A stretch of DNA of 64,000 bases, taken from the NCBI RefSeq assembly GCF_013394305.1, contig NZ_AP019810.1:1743501-1807500 (forward strand). The letters are read 5' to 3'. Source of the DNA: Enterococcus mundtii. Its GTDB lineage: Bacteria > Bacillota > Bacilli > Lactobacillales > Enterococcaceae. The first letter of the stretch is position 1. Each line of letters begins with the position of its first letter. The position numbers were made by a program, and so were the translations under genes. The notes beneath the pieces were generated by a model. It ran no database searches. It was not told the DNA's origin and saw nothing but the letters and a program-made list of their open reading frames with translations. This document shows, in pieces, positions 37,582 through 45,677 of this stretch.

Positions 37582-37607
37582 ACTCCTATTAGGAGTAAAA
37601 TAGGAGT
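37582..37607 (+). promoter_or_regulatory. Likely operator of the toxin-antitoxin pair
   Basis: ACTCCTATTAGGAGT (37582-37596) is a perfect inverted repeat, and a further half-site TAGGAGT follows at 37601. A TTTACA -35 element overlaps its left edge. Position and symmetry fit autoregulation by the antitoxin. Confidence 0.6.
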
Positions 37608-37622
37608 GAGAGGTGATGTTCT

Positions 37623-37934
37623 ATGTCTGAAATCAAAGAAAAAGATAAAACCAACGAAAAAAAGAAAGTCCAAGTGAATATCAATAAGAATCTAGCTACT
37701 GACGTCGAAAGCATTTTAGATTCATTAGGAGTAAATCCATCAATCTTAATCACTGCTTTATATAAAAGGGTAGCTGCCAGAGGAGAAATTCCATTTGAGT
37801 TATCTTTAACAAGTAAAGAGAAGGCTGAACTGCAGTTAATGAGAGTTGCGGAAGAGTCTGTTGAAACTAATCCGCCAGAAAATAGCGGTGACCACGAAGA
37901 TCTAGTGTCATGGATGAGAGATCTAGATGAATAG
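37623..37934 (+). CDS. Antitoxin of a type II system, RelB/DinJ-like
   Basis: The product is 103 residues. After a charged N-terminus comes a ribbon-helix-helix region (KVQVNINKNLATDVESILDSLGVNPSILITALYKRV, key part LGVNPSILITALYKRV) typical of RelB/DinJ antitoxins. The acidic C-terminus (ENSGDHEDLVSWMRDLDE) probably wraps the toxin. It overlaps the toxin gene by 8 bases and has an inverted-repeat operator just upstream. Confidence 0.8.
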   Translation: MSEIKEKDKTNEKKKVQVNINKNLATDVESILDSLGVNPSILITALYKRVAARGEIPFELSLTSKEKAELQLMRVAEESVETNPPENSGDHEDLVSWMRDLDE

Positions 37935-38244
37935 TCATGACGTGTTCTTGATCTATATTCCCTTTAACGATGGCAGTGGAGGGAAAACTCGTCCTGCTAT
38001 TGCTATCCGTGTTCGAAGCAGAGGTTCATTCTTGATTCTTCCTATTACAAGTAAATATGAGAATAAATCAAAGGCGATCAAAAAGCGATATTATGAAATA
38101 AAAGACTTAGATTCTGCAGGATTAAACAAGAAATCTTGGGTAGGTACAGGAAACCGATTTGAATTGAAGAGTAATTTCAATCCCTACAGAGTCATTGGAC
38201 ATTTCTCAGAAGAAGATATTATTGGACTTTCTAAAATGATTTAG
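37927..38244 (+). CDS. PemK/MazF-like toxin
   Basis: The product is 105 residues. VFLIYIPFNDGSGGKTRPAIAIR matches the strand-loop region of the PemK/MazF endoribonuclease fold (motif GGKTRPAIAI), followed by LILPITSKYE. It would cleave mRNA when free of antitoxin. MazF folds are usually paired with MazE or PemI-type antitoxins, so a RelB/DinJ-like partner is a mixed pairing. Confidence 0.8.
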   Translation: MNSHDVFLIYIPFNDGSGGKTRPAIAIRVRSRGSFLILPITSKYENKSKAIKKRYYEIKDLDSAGLNKKSWVGTGNRFELKSNFNPYRVIGHFSEEDIIGLSKMI

Positions 38245-38252
38245 TGTCATTT

Positions 38253-38297
38253 AATAAGCAAGTGCACAGCCGGCGGTTCTAAGGCACTTGTTTATTT
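38253..38297 (+). terminator. Terminator of the toxin-antitoxin operon
   Basis: AATAAGCAAGTGC pairs with GCACTTGTTTATT and is followed by TCTTTT. Confidence 0.85.
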
Positions 38298-38376
38298 CTT
38301 TTATAGATAAACAATCAACAACCCACGAAAATGCAAATAAACGAAATATCAAATATAGAAGAAATAGGAGAATCAG

Positions 38377-39072
38377 ATGAAATATCATACATTATTATTC
38401 GACGTAGATGATACGTTGTTAGATTTTCAACAAACAGAAACAGAAGCCTTGCACCAATTGTTTGCGGAACAAGGCATTGAACTGACACCAGAGATCAGAA
38501 CAAGTTATAAAGCATTGAATCATCATTTATGGCGAGAATTTGAAAAGGGGCAGATGACAAGAGATGAAGTGACAGGCAACCGCTTTGGTCTGTTGTTCCA
38601 ACAGTTTGGCAAGACCGTAGATAGCCAAGCAATGGATCAACGTTATCGACATTATTTGAATCAGGGCCATCATTGGATTCCTGGAAGCCATGAATTACTG
38701 GAAGCAGTGTCAAGTGAAGCAGAACTTTATATAGTGACGAATGGGGTTTCTCAAACCCAACATCAACGATTAACAGATGCTCGGATGATTCATTATTTTC
38801 GAGAAATTTTTGTCTCAGAAGCGATTGGCGCACAAAAGCCAATGAAGGCTTTTTTTGATCACGTGTTTGCTAATATTCCTGAGTTGGACAAAGAACGAAC
38901 GGTGATTATCGGTGATTCACTGACTTCTGATATCAAAGGTGGAAATGAAGCAGGGATCGATACGATCTGGTTCAATAAAAATAAGTTGCCTGAAATACCA
39001 GAGATCCAACCAACCTATCGGATTGATTCTTTAGAAGAACTTTACCCGCTCTTGGAAATCTCACCTCATTAA
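38377..39072 (+). CDS. HAD phosphatase, YjjG-like pyrimidine nucleotidase
   Basis: The product is 231 residues. HAD motifs are intact: LLFDVDDTLLDF (nucleophile), YIVTNGVSQTQ, a Lys in IGAQKPMKAFFDHVF, and VIIGDSLTSDIKGGNEAGIDT. The match is to the YjjG branch, which dephosphorylates non-canonical pyrimidine nucleotides. AATAGGAG precedes the ATG. Confidence 0.9.
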   Translation: MKYHTLLFDVDDTLLDFQQTETEALHQLFAEQGIELTPEIRTSYKALNHHLWREFEKGQMTRDEVTGNRFGLLFQQFGKTVDSQAMDQRYRHYLNQGHHWIPGSHELLEAVSSEAELYIVTNGVSQTQHQRLTDARMIHYFREIFVSEAIGAQKPMKAFFDHVFANIPELDKERTVIIGDSLTSDIKGGNEAGIDTIWFNKNKLPEIPEIQPTYRIDSLEELYPLLEISPH

Positions 39073-39085
39073 TTTTCAGAAAAAT
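39071..39085 (+). promoter_or_regulatory. CodY-like box upstream of udk
   Basis: AATTTTCAGAAAAAT matches the CodY consensus at 14 of 15 positions. It lies 24 bp before TATAAT (39109-39114) of the udk promoter. Confidence 0.45.
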
Positions 39086-39155
39086 AGTGCATTTTCCTTT
39101 TTTTTCGCTATAATAGATTAGAATGAAAAAACGGATATGAAAGAGGTTTTAGTCA

Positions 39156-39791
39156 ATGACAAAAAGCAAGCCAATTATCATTGGTGTGACGGGCGGATCG
39201 GGAAGCGGAAAGACAAGCGTCAGCCGAGGGATTTTTAGTCACTTTCCAGACCACTCCATCATGATGCTTGAACAAGATTCTTATTATAAAGATCAAAGTC
39301 ATCTTAGCTTTGAAGAACGGTTGAATACAAACTACGATCATCCTTTTGCCTTTGATAATGAACTGCTGATCCAGCACGTTGAAAAACTACTGAACTATGA
39401 AGCCATTGAAAAACCAGTCTATGATTATGTTGCTCATACGAGAAGTCAAGCAACAATCATCCAAGAACCAAAAGAAGTGATTATTTTGGAAGGTATCTTG
39501 ATTTTAGAAGACGAGCGTTTACGTGATTTGATGGATATCAAGATCTATGTAGATACAGACGATGACATTCGGATCATTCGCCGGATCAAACGTGATATGG
39601 AAGAGCGCGGCCGTACCTTAGATTCTGTGATCGAACAATATTTAACAGTCGTTAAGCCGATGTATCATCAGTTTATTGAACCAACAAAACGTTACGCTGA
39701 TATTATCGTTCCAGAAGGTGGCGAAAATCACGTAGCTATTGACTTGATCACAACGAAAGTAGCAAGTTATCTCGGAGAACGCGCTGTATAA
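39156..39791 (+). CDS. udk: Uridine kinase
   Basis: The product is 211 residues. P-loop [35 protein letters not shown] and [12 protein letters not shown] are the family motifs. It phosphorylates uridine and cytidine with ATP or GTP in nucleoside salvage. AAAGAGG precedes the ATG. Its 3' end marks the chromosome-prophage border. Confidence 0.96.
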   Translation: MTKSKPIIIGVTGGSGSGKTSVSRGIFSHFPDHSIMMLEQDSYYKDQSHLSFEERLNTNYDHPFAFDNELLIQHVEKLLNYEAIEKPVYDYVAHTRSQATIIQEPKEVIILEGILILEDERLRDLMDIKIYVDTDDDIRIIRRIKRDMEERGRTLDSVIEQYLTVVKPMYHQFIEPTKRYADIIVPEGGENHVAIDLITTKVASYLGERAV

Positions 39792-39807
39792 AGGTTTTTA
39801 TGATTGA

Positions 39808-41028
39808 TTAATTCATGGTTTTCTTTGCTTGCCCCGCTTTTGCCCCGCCATCAAATTTTTTTAGCATTAGATCAAATTGTTCTATAGTTTCTTTACGTTT
39901 GTCTCCTGTTATGTGAGCGTAGATATTTAATGTAGTTTGAACATTTGAATGACCTAATAGTAATTGCAAAGATTTTGGATCAATTCCAGCCTGAATTTGC
40001 AAGGCGGTGTAAGTATGACGTAAGCCATGTAAAGTAATTTTAGGTAGATCGTTTTTTTGAATGATTACATTAAATTTAGTTCGGACATCTCTGGGTGTTA
40101 GAGGTGTTCCGTCTTTTTTGCAAAATAGAAACGAAGATTTTTTGTAGATATTTGGAAAAAGAGATGTATAAGTATCTCTTAAGCCAATCCATTTTTCTAT
40201 TTGCTTATAAGCTATTTCTGGTAACGGGACTGATCGATAAGCACTTTTTGTTTTGGGTGGGAATATTTTGTAGCTATTCTTCACTTGATTTCCTTCAGAT
40301 GATCCTAATGTTTTAGATATGTTAATTTCTTTTGTTAGTGGGTAGTAGTCATTGACGTACAGAGAACAGGCTTCACCAATACGAAGGCCACCATAAATTA
40401 ATAAATAATACAAAGCTAGATCACGTTGCTTTTCTAATGAAATATAAGCATTACAAGGCTTTCTTTTCTTAGTTATTTCAGATTTTACATACTTATCAAA
40501 TTTATTTATATCTATTAAATCCCAATGTTTTATTTTTTCTTCACTATCTTCATAGTGAGGGATTTTTACATTGGCAATAGGATTATATTTAAAATAGCGA
40601 TCTTTAACAGCTTGTTTTGCAACCATTTGTGCGATTTGATTAATGCTTAGCAAACTATTTTTCTTATATTTTTTTGAAAGTTCATTTAATTTTTTTTGAT
40701 ATAAATTATCTGTGAGATCTTTAAGCTTTAATTGCCCCATTGTGCTTTTTAGTGTTTTTAAATATTGTTTACGTGACCTTAAGGATGTTTCTTTTACAGT
40801 CCTTTTATACAGTTCAAACCAATGATCGGCATAGTCTTTAAACAGAATGTTAGGGTTATTTTTGACATTTCCATCTTTTACATCGATAAAAGCGACAGAA
40901 GCAGCATACTCTGCCTCAGCCTTAGTTTTAAACCCACTTTTGCTATGCTCTGCTTTTTTACCTGTAAAGGGGTCAACATATCTAATTCGATATTCCCATT
41001 GTTTGCCTCTTTTTCTGAATGTAGCCAC
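39808..41028 (-). CDS. int: Tyrosine site-specific integrase
   Basis: The product is about 406 residues. An N-terminal AP2-like arm-binding domain (FRKRGKQWEYRIRYVDPFTG) and a SAM-like core-binding domain precede the catalytic domain. The latter has Arg in YGGLRIGEAC, HGLRHTYTA, LLGHSNVQTT and the Tyr nucleophile in LNIYAHI. It inserts the phage next to udk. GTG 41028 has AGGAGG 7 bases upstream. Confidence 0.95.
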   Translation of the reverse strand: MATFRKRGKQWEYRIRYVDPFTGKKAEHSKSGFKTKAEAEYAASVAFIDVKDGNVKNNPNILFKDYADHWFELYKRTVKETSLRSRKQYLKTLKSTMGQLKLKDLTDNLYQKKLNELSKKYKKNSLLSINQIAQMVAKQAVKDRYFKYNPIANVKIPHYEDSEEKIKHWDLIDINKFDKYVKSEITKKRKPCNAYISLEKQRDLALYYLLIYGGLRIGEACSLYVNDYYPLTKEINISKTLGSSEGNQVKNSYKIFPPKTKSAYRSVPLPEIAYKQIEKWIGLRDTYTSLFPNIYKKSSFLFCKKDGTPLTPRDVRTKFNVIIQKNDLPKITLHGLRHTYTALQIQAGIDPKSLQLLLGHSNVQTTLNIYAHITGDKRKETIEQFDLMLKKFDGGAKAGQAKKTMN

Positions 41029-41041
41029 CAAAATACCTCCT

Positions 41042-41356
41042 TTATCCTAATTCCAATTCGTTCATTCCCTCGTCAAACATTTCTATGAAATTATGTTGGT
41101 TCATAAATTCCGTCCATATTTCCTGGCCGTTGTATATGGGAACACCTTTCTCTGACTTAATGACGTTATAGGCATTTAAAACAACATCTTTCCACATACC
41201 TTCAACTTGCCGTTGAATTTTAACATCCGTCCATTTTTTTGTTTTTCCAGTCCTTTTTTTATTTTTTTCGTTTTGCATATTAGTTGCTTTGATTAAAAAA
41301 ATTTCATATCCAGATGAATGCTCTTCTAAATATTTTTTGAATTCCGGAAACAACAT
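41042..41356 (-). CDS. Phage protein of unknown function
   Basis: The product is 104 residues, charged, with a Lys-rich stretch (NEKNKKRTGKTKKW) in the middle and an acidic C-terminus. I do not recognise it. It is between the integrase and the ImmA-like gene, in the lysogeny operon. GAGGGATTAATT precedes the ATG. Confidence 0.65.
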   Translation of the reverse strand: MLFPEFKKYLEEHSSGYEIFLIKATNMQNEKNKKRTGKTKKWTDVKIQRQVEGMWKDVVLNAYNVIKSEKGVPIYNGQEIWTEFMNQHNFIEMFDEGMNELELG

Positions 41357-41422
41357 AATTAATCCCTCGTTCCTTTAGAACTTACGTTCTTTTTTGGAAA
41401 AAAATAATTGTGCACAACTTCT

Positions 41423-41851
41423 TTACATATATCTATATAATTCATAAGGTAGTCCCATGTAGTCTAGCAGTTCATATTTATTTAAATCTCCTATAATAGA
41501 TTGGTCTTGCAAGTGTAAAATCAATTGTACAGCGAGATAATTAGCCTCATACTCCATTTTAGAGATAAATTTATCTAAACCTAAGGTACGATAAAATGGA
41601 GTACTGGCTCCACCGTGTAGTTGTATGTGACTAAATTCGTGTAATATGACAAACTGCTGATAATGTTCTGGCCAGTTCCTGTTGACAATTATTGTATGAC
41701 ATCGATTATTGGTTTGTGTACATCCACCTGTTTCGAAATCAAGGTCAGCATATAGTAGCTTGCATTTTGCATCTTTTACCAGCTGATAGACATTAGAGGG
41801 TTGGTACTTTCTTATGATTTTTTCAAACTCGCTATTTAGATACACGCTCAT
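41423..41851 (-). CDS. ImmA/IrrE family metallo-endopeptidase
   Basis: The product is about 142 residues. The zinc motif HEFSHIQLHG (HExxH) and a downstream MEYEANYLAVQL give a gluzincin active site. In ICEBs1-like systems such proteins cleave the phage repressor after DNA damage, and the repressor gene is directly upstream here. ATG 41851 has GGTTGGTGG upstream; 13 bp separate the genes. Confidence 0.85.
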   Translation of the reverse strand: MSVYLNSEFEKIIRKYQPSNVYQLVKDAKCKLLYADLDFETGGCTQTNNRCHTIIVNRNWPEHYQQFVILHEFSHIQLHGGASTPFYRTLGLDKFISKMEYEANYLAVQLILHLQDQSIIGDLNKYELLDYMGLPYELYRYM

Positions 41852-41864
41852 AAAATCCACCAAC

Positions 41865-42278
41865 CTAGTCTCTATAGTCTTTTCTAGTAAATTTCTGTTT
41901 TGCCTCTTCCTTATTCATTTCCATTGCAGTTTTAATAGCAATTAATAGCCGATCTTTTTGATCTTTTGTTGCTGGTTCGCCATAAAAATTAAGGTTTTCT
42001 CCGTTAGTAATTCCTTCAATTAATTCTTCCGCTTGAATAGCAATATCATTCTTTTCCTTTTTGGAGAGTTCATAGTAACGACGTTTGTCTGAACGTCCTA
42101 ACAGATAATCAGTACTTACATCAAAGTAATCTGCTACTTTTTGAATTTTGTCACCAGAAGGTATACTTTTGTTCCAGTTTCTAAGACTACCGTGACTGAA
42201 GTTAAGTTTCCTTTCTAATTCTGCACGTGTCATTTTATTCTCACTTATCAATAAATCTATCCGTTCTAAAAGCAACAT
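41865..42278 (-). CDS. CI-like phage repressor (XRE family)
   Basis: The product is 137 residues. An N-terminal helix-turn-helix (MTRAELERKLNFSHGSLRNWNK; VADYFDVSTDYLLGRSD) is followed by a short C-terminal domain with no peptidase motif. Cleavage by the adjacent ImmA-like protein is therefore likely. AGGAGGACAAC precedes the ATG. The operators lie in the divergent region to the right. Confidence 0.9.
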   Translation of the reverse strand: MLLLERIDLLISENKMTRAELERKLNFSHGSLRNWNKSIPSGDKIQKVADYFDVSTDYLLGRSDKRRYYELSKKEKNDIAIQAEELIEGITNGENLNFYGEPATKDQKDRLLIAIKTAMEMNKEEAKQKFTRKDYRD

Positions 42279-42314
42279 GTTGTCCTCCTATAATTGCTCC
42301 CAAATACAAAAAAA

Positions 42315-42364
42315 CGAATATTTTCGATAAAACTATTTACAAATGGAAAATATTCGATTATACT
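42315..42364. promoter_or_regulatory. Lysogeny switch: two repressor operators and the rightward promoter
   Basis: CGAATATTTTCG (42315-42326) and its inverse GAAAATATTCGA (42346-42357) are two near-palindromic sites. The second sits between TTTACA (42336-42341) and TATACT (42359-42364) of a rightward promoter with a 17-bp spacer, so repressor binding would block early transcription. Confidence 0.75.
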
Positions 42365-42525
42365 ATGTCTGTAAGCAAGTTATTTACGGCATACAAAAAG
42401 TCAAAGCAATATGTGAATAGTCTCCCCAGACATCAACAAAGCTTATGTTTTGTGTGCTGTATTTCTTATGCTTACATTATGCAATATTTTCTACTTAGTG
42501 TCAATGTAAATGTAAAAAAACAGGT

Positions 42526-42538
42526 GAAAATAATCGAT
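42526..42538 (+). promoter_or_regulatory. Third repressor operator-like site
   Basis: GAAAATAATCGAT differs from the second operator at one core base and lies 15 bp before the first early gene. Confidence 0.4.
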
Positions 42539-42552
42539 TTGAGGTGAGAGGA

Positions 42553-42759
42553 ATGGAAGAAAAGGAAAAATATCTCAAGAAATACCAGCGTCAACAAGAT
42601 CTTAATGAATATGGCTTTAAGGAAGAAATTGAGGAAATCGGAAAAGAAATTGTAATTCTATTAAAAAATAGAGACCTAACGTATGAGGAAGCATACGCAA
42701 GTCTCCAGTTTGCTTATAACGATTTGAAATTTCAATCAAACTTTATTTCTATTAAATAA
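42553..42759 (+). CDS. Small early phage protein
   Basis: The product is 68 residues, mostly helical and charged (YLKKYQRQQDLNEYGFKEEI). It is the first rightward gene, the position of Cro, but has no helix-turn-helix that I can see. GAGGTGAGAGG precedes ATG 42553. Function unknown. Confidence 0.65.
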   Translation: MEEKEKYLKKYQRQQDLNEYGFKEEIEEIGKEIVILLKNRDLTYEEAYASLQFAYNDLKFQSNFISIK

Positions 42760-42786
42760 ATTATACCAAAGAGAAGAGGAAGAAAA

Positions 42787-42906
42787 ATGAAAATCACGAT
42801 CGAAGCAACGCCAGAAGAAGTAAAAGAATTGCTCCAAGCTACTGAGATTAGCGAGGAGCAAAAAAATGGTGCTAAAGAACTTTGGATTTCTGGTATTAAG
42901 GTTTAA
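42787..42906 (+). CDS. Short ITIEATPEEVK protein, module copy 1
   Basis: The product is 39 residues. Its first 18 (MKITIEATPEEVKELLQA) are nearly identical to genes at 45315 and 58106, after which all three diverge. AGAGGAAG precedes the ATG. Its stop shares TTAA with the stop of the convergent gene. This is one of three copies of the same arrangement in the prophage. Confidence 0.7.
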   Translation: MKITIEATPEEVKELLQATEISEEQKNGAKELWISGIKV

Positions 42907-43088
42907 TCTTCATTTTTAAAATCAGTAGATACCGAAGACAGGAAATGATTATAAAGTTTTTTGTATTCTATATAAGCATCAAATCTGACTTGTTCGCCAT
43001 TTTTAATCTTTGTTTGAATTTGTTCACGCATAAATGGCAATGAAGCTACCGCTAAATCGTGAGCTCTCTGTTCGTTAGTTAAAGACAT
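42903..43088 (-). CDS. Minus-strand phage protein, module copy 1
   Basis: The product is 61 residues (LTNEQRAHDLAVASLPFMRE at the start), predicted helical, similar in style to small lysogeny-region proteins of Gram-positive phages. AAGGGGG precedes the ATG by 7 bases. It has its own promoter and an AGTGGTC-loop leader, and runs against the direction of the early operon. Confidence 0.75.
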   Translation of the reverse strand: MSLTNEQRAHDLAVASLPFMREQIQTKIKNGEQVRFDAYIEYKKLYNHFLSSVSTDFKNED

Positions 43089-43143
43089 AGATATACCCCC
43101 TTACTAATTATTTCGGCGGACCACTCGCCGATATCTAATTATA
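43089..43143 (-). promoter_or_regulatory. Promoter and AGTGGTC-loop leader hairpin, copy 1
   Basis: On the minus strand an extended -10 (TGCTATAAT, -10 at 43143-43138) is followed by CGGCG-AGTGGTC-CGCCG (43130-43114), then the ribosome site. The loop is identical in all three copies and the stem differs. Confidence 0.7.
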
Positions 43144-43144
43144 G

Positions 43145-43177
43145 CAAAAAAAACTGCACTAGTTTCCGCTAGTACAG
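43145..43177 (-). terminator. Terminator insulating module copy 1
   Basis: On the minus strand CTGTACTAG and CTAGTGCAG pair and are followed by eight T, which run into the promoter of the minus-strand gene. Confidence 0.6.
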
Positions 43178-43282
43178 GTAAGTGACTATAGTAAAAAACA
43201 GTTTACAAAAAAATAGCGTTAATATCTAACAGGATCCTTGTTAAAAGGTAGTAAAAACAAAGGAAAGAAAGGAGGTGGCGGA

Positions 43283-43486
43283 ATGTCATTGAAGCAACAA
43301 GTGAAAATTGCTCTTATTGGAAAAGGGTGGAGTCAACGAGAACTAGCTCGACAGATGGGTATTTCGATGGCGTACTTACAAGATATCTTACTTGAAAATC
43401 GCAAGCCAGTTGATCGACTTAAGCAAATTGAAGCACTTTTAGACATCAAATTGGAAGGGGTGGACGCAAATGTTCCAACAGCCTAA
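43283..43486 (+). CDS. XRE-like helix-turn-helix protein
   Basis: The product is 67 residues, almost entirely one helix-turn-helix (IGKGWSQRELARQMGISMAYLQDILLENRKP). AAAGGAGGTGGCGGA precedes ATG 43283; the longer upstream frame is rejected for lack of a site. It may act as a Cro-like or early regulator. Confidence 0.8.
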   Translation: MSLKQQVKIALIGKGWSQRELARQMGISMAYLQDILLENRKPVDRLKQIEALLDIKLEGVDANVPTA

Positions 43487-43751
43487 TTTATTTGATCCAG
43501 TTGAATATGCGAAAAATTGTATTGAGGATCAAGTAGAAAAGTTAATGCCGAAAGAAATCTTATTTGCGACAATCGACATAAAAAAATTGGTACAGCTAAC
43601 TAGTCACAGCGTAACATACTTGGAAAAGAATTTTATTAATACAGCTGAAGCTAAAGAACTCGAGTGTTCTCCAACCACTAAAAGACTTTGGAAATATCCA
43701 GAGATTAGAGATTGTTGGTTAGAATTCTGCAAACAAAATAACAAAATATAA
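43470..43751 (+). CDS. DUF771-like phage protein
   Basis: The product is 93 residues, resembling the DUF771 excisionase-like group (DIKKLVQLTSHSVTYLEKNF; KRLWKYPEIRDCWLEFC). It overlaps the preceding regulator gene by 17 bases. DNA binding is likely but its target is unknown. Confidence 0.65.
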   Translation: MFQQPNLFDPVEYAKNCIEDQVEKLMPKEILFATIDIKKLVQLTSHSVTYLEKNFINTAEAKELECSPTTKRLWKYPEIRDCWLEFCKQNNKI

Positions 43752-43878
43752 ACTAATAGTATCACTACTAAAAAATGCATTAGTAAGCAGTGTATGACAG
43801 GTGGCGAATTGATCCCATTGTATGTTCAAAAAAGCAGTGCTGAATGTTAAGAAAATATCAAAGAAAGGGATGGTAAAA

Positions 43879-44637
43879 ATGGACTCACCACAAATTTTCA
43901 ACTTCGAAAAACAGGAAATAAGAACAATAAAAATCAACGATGAACCATTCTTTGTTAGTAAAGATGTAGCTGAAATTTTAGGTTATTCAAATACGAGAAA
44001 AGCAATTAAAGATCATGTAGATGATGAAGATAGAAGGGCGGAACGAATCGTTACCCCCTTAGGAGGAATACAAACACTAACTTTGATAAACGAATCCGGG
44101 TTATATAGCCTTATCTTAAAATCGAAACTTCCAAATACCAAAAAATTTAAACGATGGGTAACTAGCGAAGTACTTCCGTCAATTAGAAAACATGGTATTT
44201 ACGCAACGGATGAATTGCTAGACAATCCAGATTTGCTGATCGAAGTAGCTACAAAATTAAAAGAAGAGAGAACCCTTCGCTTAGTCGCTGAACAACGAGT
44301 GAATGAGTTACAACCAAAGGCAGATTACTATGACAGCATCTTAAAAAATAAAAGTCTTATGACAATCAGTATAATAGCGAAAAATTATGGTATGAGCGCA
44401 ACCAAAATGAATAATCTTTTACATGAATTAGGTGTCCAATATCGCCAAGGAAAAGCTTGGTTACTATACCGTAAACATCAAGACAAGGGATATACACATA
44501 CAGAGATGATCCCAGTACAAGGGAGCGATAATTTAAAACCTAGCACCAAGTGGACGCAAAAAGGGCATATTTTCATCTATCAGCTTCTGAAGAATGACGG
44601 GATACTTCCTTTGATTGAACAAAAAACAACAGCATAG
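43879..44637 (+). CDS. Phage antirepressor (BRO-N + KilAC domains)
   Basis: The product is about 252 residues. A BRO-N domain (about 5-110: INDEPFFVSKDVAEILGYSN; FKRWVTSEVLPSIRKHG) is followed by a coiled segment and a KilAC/Ant domain (IIAKNYGMSATKMNNLLHELGVQYRQGKAW, key part GMSATKMNNLLHELGVQ). Such proteins counter the phage repressor. AAAGAAAGGG precedes ATG 43879. Confidence 0.9.
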   Translation: MDSPQIFNFEKQEIRTIKINDEPFFVSKDVAEILGYSNTRKAIKDHVDDEDRRAERIVTPLGGIQTLTLINESGLYSLILKSKLPNTKKFKRWVTSEVLPSIRKHGIYATDELLDNPDLLIEVATKLKEERTLRLVAEQRVNELQPKADYYDSILKNKSLMTISIIAKNYGMSATKMNNLLHELGVQYRQGKAWLLYRKHQDKGYTHTEMIPVQGSDNLKPSTKWTQKGHIFIYQLLKNDGILPLIEQKTTA

Positions 44638-44648
44638 GAGGTTTACAG

Positions 44649-44984
44649 ATGCCAACTATTGAAGTGACGGAAAATGAAAAAATGATTATATATGGATTGA
44701 GAGCGATATTTGCTGAAAACAGTAAAAAGCAATTAGAAAAAGTTGAAGAACTTTATTTTGCTAAATCTAAACAAACGCTCTTTACCAAAAAAGAACTTGC
44801 AGAGAAATGGGGATGTACAGTCGTTACAGTAAGCACCTATTTGAACGCTAGTGGTGTGGAACCTGTCGACAAATCAGGAAGAAAGTTTCTGTTTGATCTT
44901 AATCAAGCAGAAGAAGCGAAGCGAGATTACACTAAAAGAACTCTTGTTAAACATAAGTTGGAAACACGAGCACGAGCAATGTAA
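44649..44984 (+). CDS. Phage DNA-binding protein with a helix-turn-helix
   Basis: The product is 111 residues. FTKKELAEKWGCTVVTVSTYLNASGVEPVD in the middle is a helix-turn-helix of the excisionase type; the tail is basic. AGGAGGTTTACAG precedes the ATG. It could be an excisionase or an early regulator. Confidence 0.7.
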   Translation: MPTIEVTENEKMIIYGLRAIFAENSKKQLEKVEELYFAKSKQTLFTKKELAEKWGCTVVTVSTYLNASGVEPVDKSGRKFLFDLNQAEEAKRDYTKRTLVKHKLETRARAM

Positions 44985-45081
44985 CTCATTAATAACTGCC
45001 TGCTAAAGCAGATGCGGAGGTGAACAGAATTATCGAATCAATTATTGTTATGTATGAACTATAGAAAGAGGAGGATCTTTT

Positions 45082-45318
45082 ATGATTAATCTAGCTTTAG
45101 TCAATTTAGATGATTTAAAGATTTTGTTATCAGAGCATTCCATTCCAAATGAAGTCTGGAATTCGAAGCAAGCAGCTGATTACTTAACAGTCAGTGTTCC
45201 AACTTTGCATAAAGAAGCTGAACTTGGAAAAGTTCCTGGAGTGCGAATTGGCAAAGATTGGAAGTTTTCTTCAATCGCTTTATATCAATATGTATCTAAA
45301 AAGGAGGAATCAAAATGA
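45082..45318 (+). CDS. Excisionase-type helix-turn-helix protein
   Basis: The product is 78 residues with an HTH_17 domain (VWNSKQAADYLTVSVPTLHKEAELGKVPGVRIGKDW, core AADYLTVSVPTLHKEA). AAAGAGGAGG precedes the ATG, and the stop overlaps the next start (ATGA). A role as excisionase for the integrase is plausible. Confidence 0.75.
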   Translation: MINLALVNLDDLKILLSEHSIPNEVWNSKQAADYLTVSVPTLHKEAELGKVPGVRIGKDWKFSSIALYQYVSKKEESK

Positions 45319-45677
45319 AAATTACAATTGAAGCAACACCAAAGGAAGTAAAAGACTTAATACAAGGTATTGCGAGTAGCAATGAGGAAAATACTACCCA
45401 AGAAAAAAAGGGTATTACGGATGTGCTTCGAGGAGTTGACGGAGGGTTTGCGATCGGCGGGATCGAGTATGATCCAGGGACAGGTGAAGGAGCTTTGGAA
45501 AAAATGGAAAGTAAAGAGAAAGTCGAAATTACAGTGAACTCGCAAGTCGATACATTTGAAAAATCAAAAGAACTCCTAGCCGACCTAGAAGTTCTAAATG
45601 AAAAGTATGACATTGTAGCCACTGTCACTGTTAATAAAGAAGTTGATTGCGATTTTACCATAGCACAAAAATTTTAA
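45315..45677 (+). CDS. ITIEATPKEVK protein, module copy 2 (longest)
   Basis: The product is 120 residues. It shares MKITIEATPKEVKDLIQ with the copies at 42787 and 58106 but continues with a Gly-rich linker (GVDGGFAIGGIEYDPGTGEG) and a second region (EKVEITVNSQVDTF). It is probably the full-length form of which the other two are truncated. Its stop abuts the stop of the convergent gene. Confidence 0.75.
   Translation: MKITIEATPKEVKDLIQGIASSNEENTTQEKKGITDVLRGVDGGFAIGGIEYDPGTGEGALEKMESKEKVEITVNSQVDTFEKSKELLADLEVLNEKYDIVATVTVNKEVDCDFTIAQKF

Noticed and set aside
39785-39815. Left attachment site core
   Set aside because: The right end of the prophage is outside the window, so no repeat can be compared. 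Any core stated would be a guess.
41865-42278. LexA-type self-cleaving repressor
   Set aside because: The C-terminal part has no Ser/Lys peptidase motif. Cleavage by the neighbouring ImmA-like protein fits better.
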